In this document: positions 1 through 13,800 of the stretch, one piece after another
Layout of the letters: each line of letters opens with the position of its first letter
Numbering within the stretch: the stretch's first letter is position 1
Assembly (NCBI RefSeq): GCF_029784135.1
Contig: NC_073744.1
Coordinates: 11,161,429 to 11,225,428, forward strand
Reading direction: 5' to 3'
Length of the DNA: 64,000 nt
Source: Toxorhynchites rutilus septentrionalis
Lineage: Eukaryota > Arthropoda > Insecta > Diptera > Culicidae
Program-made: the position numbers and the translations under genes
The notes under the pieces: generated by a model
Told to the model about the DNA's origin: nothing
The model's input: only the letters and a program-made list of their open reading frames with translations
Database searches by the model: none

Positions 1-57
1 ATTAAATTTCTACAGCGTTTTTTCCGTGATGCAATTTGATGTGACACACCCTTTACC
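1..57. mobile_element. Terminal inverted repeat of a Tc1/mariner element (body off-window)
   Basis: Positions 1-57 match, with few differences, the terminal repeats of the degenerate Tc1/mariner element at about 7018-8125 (shared core CTACAGCGTTTT...GCAATTTGATGTG). The outer end CACACCCTTTA points right, so the rest of the element lies left of the window. Family assignment rests on the transposase fragments in the full copy. Confidence 0.6.
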
Positions 58-65
58 TTGGCGCG

Positions 66-270
66 TTGATAACTACTGACAACAACAACAGTCGTAAAAT
101 TCGAAGACAAATTCTTAAGGTCCAGCTAACTCCGATCCCGTACGATGTGTACAAATCCCTTATTCGACCGGTTGTTCTCTATGGGCACGAAGCATGGACA
201 ATGCTCGAAGATGATTCACAAGCACTTGGTGTTCCGAGCGTTGCTGTTGTTGCCATGCTCTTTGGACGTT
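66..270 (+). pseudogene. LINE reverse-transcriptase C-terminal remnant
   Basis: The frame from 66 encodes a peptide with YKSLIRPVVLYGHEAWTM and LGV, the region just after the catalytic RT core in many non-LTR retrotransposon ORF2 proteins. It frameshifts near 230 and has no upstream RT motifs. It is a short dead fragment next to a Tc1/mariner end. Clade not determined. Confidence 0.55.
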
Positions 271-304
271 GTTTTTGGGAGCGTTGGAAATATAGTCTAC
301 TGTA

Positions 305-1080
305 GAGTTTCATTCTCGAATTTCTGACTTGTCTTGGAACCAGATTGTTTGCGGCCCGCGACACATTGACTAACACGTGTTTGTGACCCTTCTGAAAAAA
401 AGGTTGAGTACCGCTAATCTAATCTTTTGATATGTTACAAATCTTATCGAGTAATTGGGAAATCAGGACCTCATATAGAAAAAGTGGCCAGAATTTTGGA
501 AGCAGCTCATAGGAGATTGTAGTTTATAGCTTCATTATTATTGTAAAATTTCTACTAACCAACGCGAATTCAGGACCGCTCCTCGACTGCCACTATATCC
601 AGCTGTCAAATAACCAACATCTGTGCTCTGGCAGTTTGGGTTCAATGTTTATCTATCATAAGACGCTTTAAAGCAGCAATATTTGTTCTGCTCATCTATT
701 TTTACTACCCGGATGCCCGAGAACTCGAACTGACAGCATTAAATTCGCCTCAACTAGAAACACTCTGGCGCGCTCCTTCTGTATATTTTCAAATCCCATA
801 ACACTTGTTTCCTCAACTCATTCCCAAGCTTCTCCTATATCTCTTCCATAGCTGCTCACTCGCGAACGAAGCTTCCGCCCCGAGTTAGGCACCCACCCAC
901 TGCAGCCGGCAAAGTAGGCTTGCAGAGTAACGCTTGGTTTCAGCAGAATACCGCTCGCCATGATTCGGCGGCACGTTAAAATTTATGCGCGACGCTTGTA
1001 ATCGCATTCGGGGCGAATTTGTTTCAATTTCAATTTTCCAATGTGGGCTCAGCAATCTGAAGCATAAAATTTGTAGGGCT
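305..1080. other. Non-coding stretch, nothing recognised
   Basis: Mixed-composition DNA without a supported coding frame, RNA gene or repeat that I recognise. It would be intronic or 3' to the CUB-domain gene if that gene continues to the left. Confidence 0.4.
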
Positions 1081-1109
1081 CTGTGTGTGTGTGTGTGTGT
1101 GTGTGTGTT
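1081..1109. repeat. (GT)n microsatellite
   Basis: About 14 GT units. Open frames crossing it (CVCVCV or THTHTH peptides) are artefacts of the repeat. Confidence 0.95.
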
Positions 1110-1529
1110 GGGGGTGAGGGTGGGTTTATCGCCACCTTCCACCACCCTACCATGCTCGTTCACAAGCCTACCGACACATCATTCACGACATATGGGTCGC
1201 TGCGATGGAGCGAAGGTTCTATTTTTATCGCTTTCAATATGGGTGATATACTGTTTTCGATTCGTGGAAATCATATTTCATCAATATTGAGTGGCAACGA
1301 TGCTGACAGCATCATTGTTTATCATCATAAACTGTGTGCCGTGGCGCCGTGATTTGTGTTGTCCAAAATAGCACAATATATGGGGAGAGAATGATCAAGG
1401 GAATCACGAGACGAGATGTAATAATCACATGTTCCGAGGATTGACCCAAGCGCATGGAACGGAGAATCCACCCAGTCAAAACAAAAACAAATCTCCCACG
1501 CGGATGATGGAGGAAAATGCGCTGCTTAC

Positions 1530-1897
1530 CTGCCCCTAGGATGCCGATCTTCGCCAGCGTGGTGGCAACGTTCCGTGCCGCCTTCGTCAGGAGGTGGTGC
1601 TGCTGCGAGGGGTATGGAACACCTGCCGCCGGTCCGACGACTCTTCCCGACCGGCCAGCGTCTCCGCCCGGTGCCGCCGATCCCATCATGACGGCCGTGA
1701 TGCTGCTCTCGAACGCGTACAGTGCCCGGAAGCCCGTCCCGTCGAGCCGATCGTTCGAGACCATGGTGACGCGGAAAAACTTGCCATCGGAGCGCACGAT
1801 CAGATCCCGTCGCAGGCCGCAGTACAGCGCGAACTTGCGATCGCGGGTGATAAAATTAGAAAACTCCACGAAATCGCTGGCGGAGTTCTCGTCGCAG
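1530..1897 (-). CDS. CUB gene exon 6 (end of CUB 2 plus linker)
   Basis: Acceptor TTTTCAACAG, donor GTAAGCAG. It begins CDENSASDFVEFSNF, continues FALYCGLRRDL and ends the domain at GTGFRALYAFE. Then comes a Gly/Ala/Ser-rich linker (AAPGGDAGRSGRVVGPAAG) and a helix-prone stretch AARNVATTLAKIG. No transmembrane segment is reached. Base composition is clearly more GC-rich than the surrounding DNA, as expected of a real exon. The next exon lies left of the window or was not recognised. Confidence 0.85.
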
Positions 1898-4800
1898 CTG
1901 TTGAAAACGTTTAAGAATTAAGGATGGAAAGAAGAAGAATTAGAAGAAAAAAAAGTAGATGATTTGACGAGACGCAGACAAACAAGGTTGAGAACAAATT
2001 AAGATCATTAGCATTGAGGTGTCGAGAGTTGGGAGCATTGTTTTTTTTTTCATCTCTAGTTTGGGATCGGGTGGTGATTGGGAAACATTGAATGTGCGAA
2101 AATAATGAGTGGGAGGATTTTCAACGGACCGTTTTTCAGTATGCTGTTTTGTCAGAGTGGTTCAGGTTTGCAAATGTGCTTTGCATTACTATGAATTGAT
2201 TATTACTGTGTAGAAATAACAGTTCTCTTTTTTTTGCGTGCGTAAAAAGATAGGTGAATTTCTCCCGTTTAACTAACCAAACATTACGCATACCGGCGTG
2301 TTGCCTATTGAATAAGCACAATGAATTATTGAATTTCATCAAATCACACATGCTCTGATCACATCATTGCCATCAACCCCGATTAAACACCAACAGGAGA
2401 GTATGTGAATAGATCCAATGCAGATGTTGTAGAAGACGTTGCTGGAATCATGGAAAATGACTGTACAACGAAGCGAGAAATTGTGATTCGAAAATGAAAT
2501 AATACGCAGTTCCTAAGACTCTCCATCGTCTTCTTCAATGGTACTAACGTTCCCACCGCTCGCCGTTTCAACGTAGTATTACTTGCGTCATTTTTATTGA
2601 TATTCTTATGCCAAGCAACGCGCCTTGAATGTATTCTAAGTGACAAGCTCCACAATATGTGTAACCAAAATGTACGCCAGAAGACATTTCTTTGACGAAA
2701 AATCCCCCAGCCATTCCAGAGGGACAGAACGGATATTGCATAAACATTTAACAACGAAATTCTACCACAGATATGTCATTCACTATAAACATAATTTTGA
2801 ATTAATATTCATGAACATGTGGTTGAGGGAGACGAAACAACAAGAGTACATGGCATGAGCTGTGCCAAACATTCATGGTCGAGTTGTGCCCGAAGGCAGA
2901 GAGCAAACGACTGAGATTCCTATAACACAATCAACAGAAGCGGCATAAGGAAGAATACATTCATTTGCGGGACGCTGTCATGAGCGACGCCGACACAGCC
3001 TTTGCTATTGTCATGCCAAAGTGCAATGCATTGTCACGATATTACGGCATAAATTTGGGAAACACGCTTTTGAAAAAAAAATTACATATATTACAATTAA
3101 CTCTAACATATCAAATACAGTAGAATCCCGATTATCAGCGGGATAGTCTGGCTAGCTTACTGCGGATAGCAAAAATTTCGGGAATCGCAATGAGGGACTA
3201 ATAAAATGTCATATTTCATAAACCAACCACGTGCCATTTGTTTATTGGCGCCAAAAAATTACTTAGGCAAAATTTCAACTCAATCGAACATGATTTATGG
3301 GTGCTTAAAGGCGTTCAAAGTTTTGCTTTTTTAACCCTCGAAAATCTCCCAAAGGGGTTCATGAAGTTAGGAAAATCGAAAAAAAAATCGATGTCAAATT
3401 GCTTCAAAATGCGTTTAGCGTTGAGATCTGGTGTTAACTCATAAAAAAAATTTTTGGTCGAAAATCCTTCTGGGACTTAGCCTGAGTGGCAATGAATGTA
3501 TGGAAAAAAAATTTCATCGAATTTAGAGAACTGATTATGGACATTTGGTTTGTTGGCCAAAAAAAAAATGACCTGTACAGAATTTCAGCTCAATCGGACA
3601 TGATTTAGGGGTGCATCAACACGTTCAATGTTTTGATTCTTGGGAGATTTTCGAGGGTCGAAAAACCAAAACTTTGAGCGCTTCGAGGCACCCCTAAATC
3701 ATGTCCGATTGAGCTGAAATTCCGCACAGGTCATTTTTTGGGGCCCATAAACAAAATTCGATAATGAATTTTAATTCCATACGAGCCGACCCGGCCAACT
3801 TCGATCCCACCAACAATTGATATTTTGGTTTGAATTATTTTAATAATTCCCCACAGAAATTTTTTCTATGTACGTGATCTGTACTCGTGGTATATAATTT
3901 ATTTTTTGTCACATAAACCTGACGCAGACTAAGACGCATCAAACCTGATACTGATTGTTAAAACCGTTGCTCCGTTCTTGATTTAAATCATGAGGAACGG
4001 ACACCAAATCTTTTTTATTCATATAGATATCCATTGCAACTCTAATCTATAAAAATAAAAAAATTGAAGGCCAAATTTGTTGGTATGCGCAAAACCCACT
4101 GTTTTCACTTTATTGTATTCGTCTCATTCCGTGGGTCAATATAGCGGAGAGAAAATTCGGGAAATTAGAGGAAAACTCGAAAGGAAGGTGGGAAAGTTTA
4201 GAAAATTTAATTCGCATATGTTCTAAATCTACATCATGATAAGCGTTGTTAGTTCATTCGATGTTTGCGCTAACGAAATTGATCTTTGTTCGAAAGTGGA
4301 ATTGGATTTTCAGGCGAAATTGAAAATTGAAAGCCAAATTTGTTGGTAGACGATAAAACCCAGAAAAGAATCGTCCGATTTGCGCAGTCTTTATTTTGCC
4401 CGTCTCTGCCCTTAGATCAATGTTATGTTATGGTTGAAATTTTGAAACCTTCGTCAAGTTTTGAGGGAAAGTGCGAAAAAATTATTTCCCGTACGTCCTA
4501 CATTGAAATCGTTGTTATCCCAGTTGGATTTGACGTTTGCGGAATTAAGCCTCGCGTTCCGTTGATGTGGAGCGGGATTCAGCTATTGCATTTGATGGGG
4601 AATTGTACCTAGATTACGCAATTCTGACTTAGGATGGCTAGGAAAAAATGCAGCTTTTAACATATCTTCATGAAATCCAGAACATCTACGGTATCTGTTA
4701 GTCTTAAATTCTCCGTCAAATGAAAAAAATAATGAATTTATGTTCCGAAGAGTTATGACTGTTTGAATTGAGGTAAATAGAAGTCATTATAAGAACATTT

Positions 4801-7800
4801 TGTTTCAGCTTATTTTTCTTATATATTTTTATATTGAAATACCATTGAAATATTAAAAAAAGAATTGAACTACGTTTGAAAAGTGTCAATAATTTTTTCT
4901 TGATTTTTTACAAAAAAAAAACTCAAAAATTATAATACTTAAAAACTTCTGGACAAAAAACTTTCGTCGACGACGTTAACTTTCTATCTTTTATAGTTCC
5001 TGGAATATAAGGCATTTCTGTATGGAGACTTCTGAAAAAAATATGTTTTACTCGTAACATTTTTGTGTGGAAATTCTCGCGTTTGACATGCTCTTGACAT
5101 GTTTCTCAATAGAAAGAAATAACAGAATATACTGAAAATCCATTTATTTTTACAGACTCAGTTACATAGATTTGAAGGAGCCAAGCTCCTTACTATGGAC
5201 ATATGATATTATAGTTATGCAAAAGTTGTTTTCACCAATAATTATATTTTTTGTAAAGCAAATTGTTCGATGCTGTCGTTTTTATTACACATGAAAAAAA
5301 AATGCATACCTTACGCCAATTAAGCTTTATTCGTGTAGAGAATATCCGTTTCCTCCAAAACCTAACCATATCAACACTTTTGGAAATACTGATATTTAAA
5401 ATTTGTATAGCAGATGTTTCAAAAAAGATTTGACATCCTTTCTATAGTGATTTGAGAAACATTTCAAACCCGTTTCAAAATATTTCAACACCACCGCTGG
5501 CATTCGAGCAAGAGTAACGAATCGGGCTGTTTTCCTCGATTTCTATAATTCCAGAATTTACTCGCTGTGATAGTGATGGTGATTGTATCGTATCCTCGAT
5601 CCGATTCATTTAATAGGGCCCTATTACTGAAATATATTGATATGTTTCCTTAATTCTAAGATTAATACAATTTTGCAGAATATGGAAATCGCGATAACTT
5701 CAACATTAAGTAAAACATGAAAAAGTTGTTGTTAGAAAAAATCTTTTTCTGTAAAAGTGCCCATCTTCCGATGTATGGGTGACTTGTTGGAAATTAAAGG
5801 GGCTAGTCACATTATTTTTTTCTGAATTTTGAAAAAAACATTTATTTTTTATTTATATATAAATTTATTAATTTTTAAGTTTAAATTTATATATATTTTT
5901 TAAGTTTAAACTTATTTTTCACATTTTTTTTAATTCTGAAAAAATATACATGAATAGCCTTTACAATTTCGAACAAGTCCCCCATACATCGGAAGATGGG
6001 CACTTTTAACAGGAAAATATATTTTTCTAGAAACAACTTTTTTATATTTCCTTTAAGAAAATACTATTAATATTTAACTCGTAACATTTGTATGTACAAA
6101 TCATTGCGATTTTCATGCTCTGCAAGCTTTTTTATTCTTAGAAATATGTTATAAATAGGATGTTGACGTCTTCAACAAAAGTTCATATTTTCATTAGATC
6201 TAAACTTTTGTCGAATACACTATATTGCTATCTTGAATTTAAACAAAATTAGGATTTGTTGTAATCCTTTCAAAGAAACCATGAAAATATTGTTGTTGGA
6301 AAAACTTTTTCCGTTTAAATGTACATATCTTCTGAGGTGACTTGTTGCAAATTGTAAGGGCTATTCATATATATATAACTTACGTTTTTAAATTAAAGGA
6401 GAGCGTTTTTAAAAAAGAACTACACTTGTTCACTGTAAGATTAAGACTAACTTTATTATCGCTTCCAGTTTACATGACTTATGATTTATGCCTACTCAAT
6501 GAGCCGAAGGGAATTTGATACCTACACTCTCGAGTTGCGTACCGTTGCCTGTTATGCTGATTCGTGTTGTGGTGTCTACGTTGAATATGTTATTTCAGTG
6601 AAGATGGGACGTTTGGCCAAAAGTGATGATGCCGCTGTTTAGGTTGTTCGAGCTGGTGCATGGCTGGTGTTGCCGTTTGGAATTGACGGTAACTTATATA
6701 TATTTAGTTGAGAATTTACAAAAAAAAAATCATTTTTGAGAATAATAAATTTTAGCTTCTAAAATATTTTTTTTCAGTGTGATTTTTTCAAAAAAAGAAA
6801 TATTTTTTTTTTAATATTCAAACAATTTCTTACATTTTATCTTTCGACTAGTATTTTGTGGGTATTATAGTGGGTATTTGAGTTATAATTTTATATAAAA
6901 AATTAGGAAATTTTTTTTGACCCTTCTCAAAGAGTAGTCCACTAATTTTTTTTCAATATTTCAAGTATGCAAAGTTGCTTAAATGACCAATATCTTTACA
7001 CCCACAACTTTTCACTGCTAAAGGGTGTCCCACATCAAATTGCACCACAGAAAAAACGCTGTAGAAAATTTACGAGTTGACCGTTTCAAACTTTCAGACA
7101 GTAAAATATGGCATATTTAGTTCATTCAACTTCAATACCATTACCGTATGCTCGCACCTTACGCTTAACTCCACTCATAAGGTTCTGTACAACATTTGGC
7201 TGCAGGTTCTTCTCCACGGAAACACACTTTTTCTTCATGCCTTCCTTAGATGTGACCTTCTTGGGATGCTTCCGTAGTATCTGCTACTTCGTACTTCGTA
7301 CCACTCCAGGACATTTTCTGTTACTTCAACAGAGGAAGCAGACGCTTCTGTGGACACTCCTTGAGGTACATCTGCCCGTTTAGCTAGTTCTGCTAGTCAC
7401 GAACGCACTCCGCTTGCCACATGAGCAGATCCCATGCCAAGTCATGTATTTCGTGACAAACTTTGAAGTTTCTGCTTCCTCACTTCCTCCGGAACATCAA
7501 ACTTGTGCTGGACGGTGAAGAACAGTAGCCCCGGAAGCTGTCAGAAGTCCGCCTTGACGTGAGTCTCATCATCCATGAAGAGACAACGAGGCTTCGTCAG
7601 AATCCGGGTGTATAGTTTCCGGGCCCTTGACTCTCTGTCTTCAGCACTTTGTACGTATGTATTCCCTCCTGGTCCTTGGCTCTCTGAACTGAAGACTTGT
7701 ACAGATTCAACTTTTTCGGTTACATCCCTGAGCGAAGCATTGGGATTCCGCTTGAACGCTTTCACGACACCCTTGTGGTTCTGATCACCGATAGAACATC

Positions 7801-10800
7801 CATTCTGACCGCATTTCTTCGATGTTCAGAATTTCATTGTAACGTTTGATCACACGACCCACCGTTGACTGCACGATTCCGAGTGGTTTTTCGATGTCCC
7901 AATTAGAGAATTGACGATTTTCCAGGTGCTTGCGCAAAATCAATTCGCGACGTTGCTGTTCGGGTGACGCAATTTGTTCCAACTTTTGAAAAACTGACAG
8001 CGATAAAAATACAGTGTAAACAATACACTCAAAACTACTTCTACCCAAATTTTAAAGAGAAAAAACCCAATGTGTAATTTTCTACAGCGTTTTGTCCGTG
8101 TTGCAATTTGGTGTCGGCGAGTATAAACGTGAAGCTATTTCGGTCTGGGCCGTGTATTTGACAAATATGCGAATCGTTTTAATGCGTGCTCATTTGTAAT
8201 ACGTCTCTTGTTTTGCTCACTCACATTGCTTTTATATTTACATGTTTGCTATACCCGAAGAGTAGCACATTTTCTGTTATTTTTAAGCTCATATCTTCTT
8301 CTATATATATATATATATATAAATGGATTTCTGTCTGTCTGTCTGTCTGTCTGATTCTTATGGACTCGAAAACTACTGAACCGATCAACATGACAATTGG
8401 TATGTTGGTTTGAGACCCCTCCCCCCTCTCTAAGGGGGGGCTGGCATACAAATGAAACACACATTTCAGCATTACTCGAGAATTATTCAATCATATGCAA
8501 CCAAATTAGGAGGGCCAAATCTGGAGGGCCAAATCTGGAGGTTTAAGGGTGCAATAAATGATTCTATGGTGGTAAGATACTCTTCCCCCCTCTCTTAGGG
8601 GAGGCTGCCATATAAATGAAACACAAATTTCTGCATTACTCGAGAATTAATCAAGGAAATGAAATGAAATTTGGCATGTGGAGATTTTAGGGTGCAGTAA
8701 ATGTTTCTAGGGTGGTTAGACACTCCACCCCCTTCTCTAAGGGGGGCTCATTTATTCCAAACGGAGAAACATGTTATTTGCAAGTAGTTGAAAAATCTTG
8801 AACGAGAATTGTGTCTGAAAATAATCTGATATTATAATGATGAGTTTTGATAGAGGTACTAGGATTTTTTTTAGTGAAAGGTAAGTTTAACGGGGTCGAT
8901 TAGAAGATCAATCAATGAACAGTTCTGCGATTGGACTCATGAACTTGCGCTTAGTAAGAAAACGTGAATATTCGAAGGTATTGGTAACAAAATACAAATT
9001 TTGGGCGGGACGAAGTTTGCCGGGTCAGCTAGTAATGTAATAAATCGGGATGCCCAAACATATGCTTAAAAATTAATTTTGGGTGTACAAATTATGTTTT
9101 ATGTGATATGTATGTAAATTATAATGACGGTACAAACAACATACAAGGAGATCGGTTGAAACTAAAGCCGGGTTCAGACGGTGCGAGCAAGCATACGAGT
9201 CGGTCTAGTCAGTTACTGCAGTGCAGCTACTCACACCGTGTGAACACATCATGCCAGTTATTGTCATGTGTGATCCGGCGTGCGAGCTACTTCAAAGTTT
9301 TTTGAATTTACTCGCACTCGCATGCTTCAAAACGTCAAAAACAGAATTTAGCGTTCGAATCAGGGATGCCAAATGTAAAGAAATGTCTCTATTTTTAAGA
9401 TATTTGAAAATATGCGAAGATATTTATAGACTTGAAAATTATTGGAAAAACAAATAAAACCCTCATAGTTTCTTAACGAAATCATTGTTATTCCGTTTTG
9501 CACGCTGGCGGGGCACGCTTTCTTTTTGAGATAGTTTTCTGGAGAATGTCTAATATAGAATCATTATCAGGCACAATTTTCATTCAAAATTCACTCACAA
9601 CTTGCGAAAAAAAGTAAGGTTCTAAGAAACAGAATACATATTCGATTTAAAAAAGTACATTTTCATTCATTATTTTAATTTTTGACGCGTGTGAATAAAA
9701 TTTTAAAAAGTCTTCTAGACTATCATTTAAAGCATCACATACTTCCGGAATTATCTTAGCTATGGATGCTTTCGAGATTCTAAAAAATATCGACAACAAT
9801 CTGAACAATATTCCAGAAGAAAGGCATATTAATGTCATTTATATTATCACTCTTGCAGGTACAGCATCCTTCATGAGTGTATCTTGGCGTTGTATTTGTG
9901 GAGCAATTAAATTCAACAGTTTTTCCACTTGTTCAGGTGTTATTCTCAACACTGCTCTGTAATCTCTATAAAATTGTGTAATGATACATTCAACTGAAAA
10001 CCTAAGATGAAAACTACCAATAAAGAAGTCGATTTCGGACCAATCATTTGACAAATTCGGACCTGATTGCTGTTTCTGACTATTTGATGGACATTTGAAA
10101 AATCGCCTGGCATCCCAGGTAAACCCGTGCCGTAGTATCTAGTTTCTCGCCAGCAGCTCACACTATGTGAACGGACAAGGCGAGTCAACCAATTGTCAAG
10201 CGAGTCCACCGGGTCAGTAGCTGCTCATTGTCAAGTCAGCTACTAGCAACGTATAAATGGGCCTTAAGGTTAATGATTTTGGTTTGTCCAGTCGAAAATA
10301 TGATGCAACTGCTACAAAGTAAAGCCATGCGTTTGATATTGAAATGCGAACGACGAACTCCACGAAGCTTTATGTTAGAATGCCTACAATGGATGTCAGT
10401 CGGTCAGCGTATAAAATATTGTACACTCAATTTTATATTTAAAATGATAAATGGTATGACACCAAACTATTTACAGAATACTATAACTTTTGGAAGAGAT
10501 ATTCACCGATACAATACAAGGCAAGCAAGTGACCTCAGAATGATGGACTTCCGGATGTCCTGTACACAAAACTCAATTTATTATAAAGGCTATCGTTTAT
10601 ACAACACACTGCCGACTGAAGCAAAGACAACATCGAACATAAGAACATTCCGAACTATTTGCAAGGAGTTCTTGAAAAATGATTTAGACTTGTAACCTGT
10701 TCTATAGTCTGTGGATTGACGAAGTATTGACGGATAGATTACTGTTTTTGTTTGTATATGTGTATCTGTGTGCCTCTTTTTTGTTGTTTTTTAATGTTTG

Positions 10801-13800
10801 AAGACTATAATAATGATGGTATTTAATTGGCTTTAGTTGTTGAATTGTTATTTATTTTAAAATTACTGTGAAGTCTACAATAGACCCATTCCATGAGGTT
10901 ATACACCAGGGAACCAAATTTCAAATCTAGTTTTAGGAGAAAATTGAAAACGTTAAGCACTAGTTATACCATAAATTTTTTGTAACAAATTCAATTTTTA
11001 TGCACCAACCATTGAGAGAGGTGAATTTAAAGGTTGTGTCCCATTCACCCGAAACACGTTTACCCGAAGCACATTTACCATAATGTAACGCATACCCGAA
11101 TGACATTCACCCGAATGTAACAAATACCCGAATGCAACATATACACGAATAGACATTTACCCGAATGAACATTTACCCGAATGCAACGTTTACCCGAATG
11201 CGACATTTACCCGAATGGGATGTTTACCCGAATGAAGAAGGAAAAATTCCGACAAATCAGTTTATGAGTTTTGTCGAATCTGCTGTTAGGAAGTTACGAA
11301 GTACTCTGACAAATTGTAATGAGGAAATTCGAAAAAGATGTTGAAGACTTCGCTGTGTCATTTTTAGAAATTAGTGTAGGCACAATTGACATGCTGTCTT
11401 CTTTCCTTTCCGTATTCCTCTTTAAGACCAAGAGATCATTCAGAAATGAGCATGGGTTATGAAATATTCCGAAAATTAAACAGGTAACTTTAACATAATT
11501 TTTTTTAAATGAAAATGTGAAAAAAATAGATAAGAAAAAATGGTACTTATGTATTTGCCGCCGCAGCGCAATTTTTATCATGAGTTTATTATTTCGTGGT
11601 GAAATTTATTTTGAGATCAATGTAATGGGGGTGAAGTTCCCATTTAACGAGGATAAGGAATTGAGGCGGCACCAAGCCCTCTCGCAAGCAAACCTGTGTT
11701 CCACCGATTGCCCATTACGTTTGCCCGGTTAATTATGCATGTCATGCCATTTGATTGCCTGGTTGCAAACGTGATACACCAGATAAACGTATGGCGTCCG
11801 ACGCTCGTAAACGGGCTGCTTCATCCATAAGAATGGATGGACTTAATAATACGTTATAAAACTGCATTCTTTCACTTTTCATTATTTTGAAAAGGATTTT
11901 ATTCAATGCCAGTATTTCTCGTATTGTACTTCCCCTAAAAATACTTTTTGAATGGAAATGAAAGTATTAGACAAATGAGATCTTTATATAACACTGATCA
12001 GAATGAAATATACAAATACAAATACAAATACAAATATAGTAAAATTTGTGTATTATTTGAATATATCCTTCTTTTGGGTAAGTGTCGCTTTCGGGTAGAT
12101 GTTACATTCGGGTAATTGTTACATAAGGGTAACTGTCGCATTCGGGTAAATGTTACATTCGGGTAATTGCTGCATTCGGGTAAATGTCGCATTCGGGTAA
12201 GTGTCAATTCGGGTAGATGTTACATTCGGGTAGCTGTCGCTTTCGGGTATTTGTTACATTCGGGTGAGTGGAATTCGGGTGAATGTCTTTCAGGTTACTG
12301 TCATTCGGGTGAGTGGGTTTCGGGTAAATGTGACACAATCGAATTTAAAAAACTACATAATTATACTAAACATGTTTCAGGTTTTCACTATTTTTATGTT
12401 TCTTGAGATATCTCTGCACACGCTTAACCAAACTTCAATGTCTATATACCATTGAATGGGTGATTAAATGCTTGTGTGAAGAGCCGTAGGTAGACCTACG
12501 TTTCATTTTGTAATTTATGAGAAACAAGCATTTGAGTATTTTTTACCTTATCAGATGTACATAGGTTCAAACATTTCTATACTTGGGATTCTCTGAGCAA
12601 ACAATGAAGGTCAACAACCCACAAAATTTTGTTTAGATCGGTCCACAAATAGAGGAGCATCAACTGTCTCCAGGAGTTGTTGTCACGTCACGAAAGTATA
12701 CGATCCATTCCAGTGTGACGTAACATCATTTTGACTCACTACAAACACTTTTTTTTCGCGTTTTCATGAATAAAGCACACAAAACTAAACGATGTTATAG
12801 TAAAATTAAGAAAATTTCCAACAAGAATCATCAGTTGGAAAATATTTTATAGTTAGATTGGCTTGTTGTCAGTCAAACACTTTTGTGACGCCGCAACACT
12901 TGAATTGGACTGTTGAACATTAATGATTAATTTAATTAATTACAGTTCCGTTTCGAAACATGCAAATGATCTTTCTCCTATGTTTTATCAACAATATATA
13001 AACGAGATTCCATAATTTAAAATATAATCTTATTTCAACTTCCGGTTTGATGATGGTAGTATTGAATGCTAAAAAATATGGAAACCCCATACGATATGGG
13101 CTTACCAGCGGAAATTGAATATCGTATTCCGATGCCATTTTGGAATCGAGGATGGTGACTTCCGGTTCGTTAAAAATGGATATAAAAACCGGGAATGGCA
13201 TGAAATCCCACAATATGATCGTGAATGGTAAAGTTGACATATATCAATGGGTGCGCGAATACAAAAACAAAATGTGTGTTAGTGAGAGATAGGATTTAAG
13301 TGAGGTAATGGAGATAATGTTTGAGTGGAAAGAACTTAGCCTTGGAGCAAGGTGTGTGGAGTTATACAAAGAAAGTGCCCATACAAATGCACATGGTCGG
13401 TTTAGGACCACTACGATTTTTCCCAAATAAAGACATACCGTGTATTACAGGTAACAGGTAGATTCAATTTATACAGCTTATTTTGATGAAGATACCTTAA
13501 ACAATTAAATTGCCTTGTTTCACAATGTTTCACAATCTAAAAGAACATAGAACTCATTTTGCACACAGGTCGAATATATTTCTTCTTTGTTTTTGAAGGA
13601 ATGAAAACGTAAAATGGCGCTAAAACGCAAGAATAAAGAGAGCCAGAAAAAAGTCACCATATTATCAAATTGTCAGCGTTATGACACCTATCATTTGACA
13701 CTATTGAAAATTCAGTAGCAAGCACCGTTCCTGAGATGCAAAGGATGGTAGATTCAGGACCACCGGTTGCGTTAGGACCACCTTCCCCTATAGAATGGAC

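Noticed and set aside
985..1352. Overlapping open frames on both strands around the GT repeat
   Set aside because: They exist because GT/CA repeats lack stops; no domain, no splice context.
1312..1529. Continuation of the minus-strand open frame past 1530
   Set aside because: A strong donor GTAAGCAG at 1529 ends the exon; the peptide beyond it has no CUB or linker character.
1517..1921. Plus-strand open frames opposite CUB exon 6
   Set aside because: Shadow of a GC-rich exon on the other strand.
11045..12335. CRISPR array or telomeric repeat
   Set aside because: Units are tandem without unique spacers, in two opposing blocks, in an insect genome; the motif is not TTAGG.
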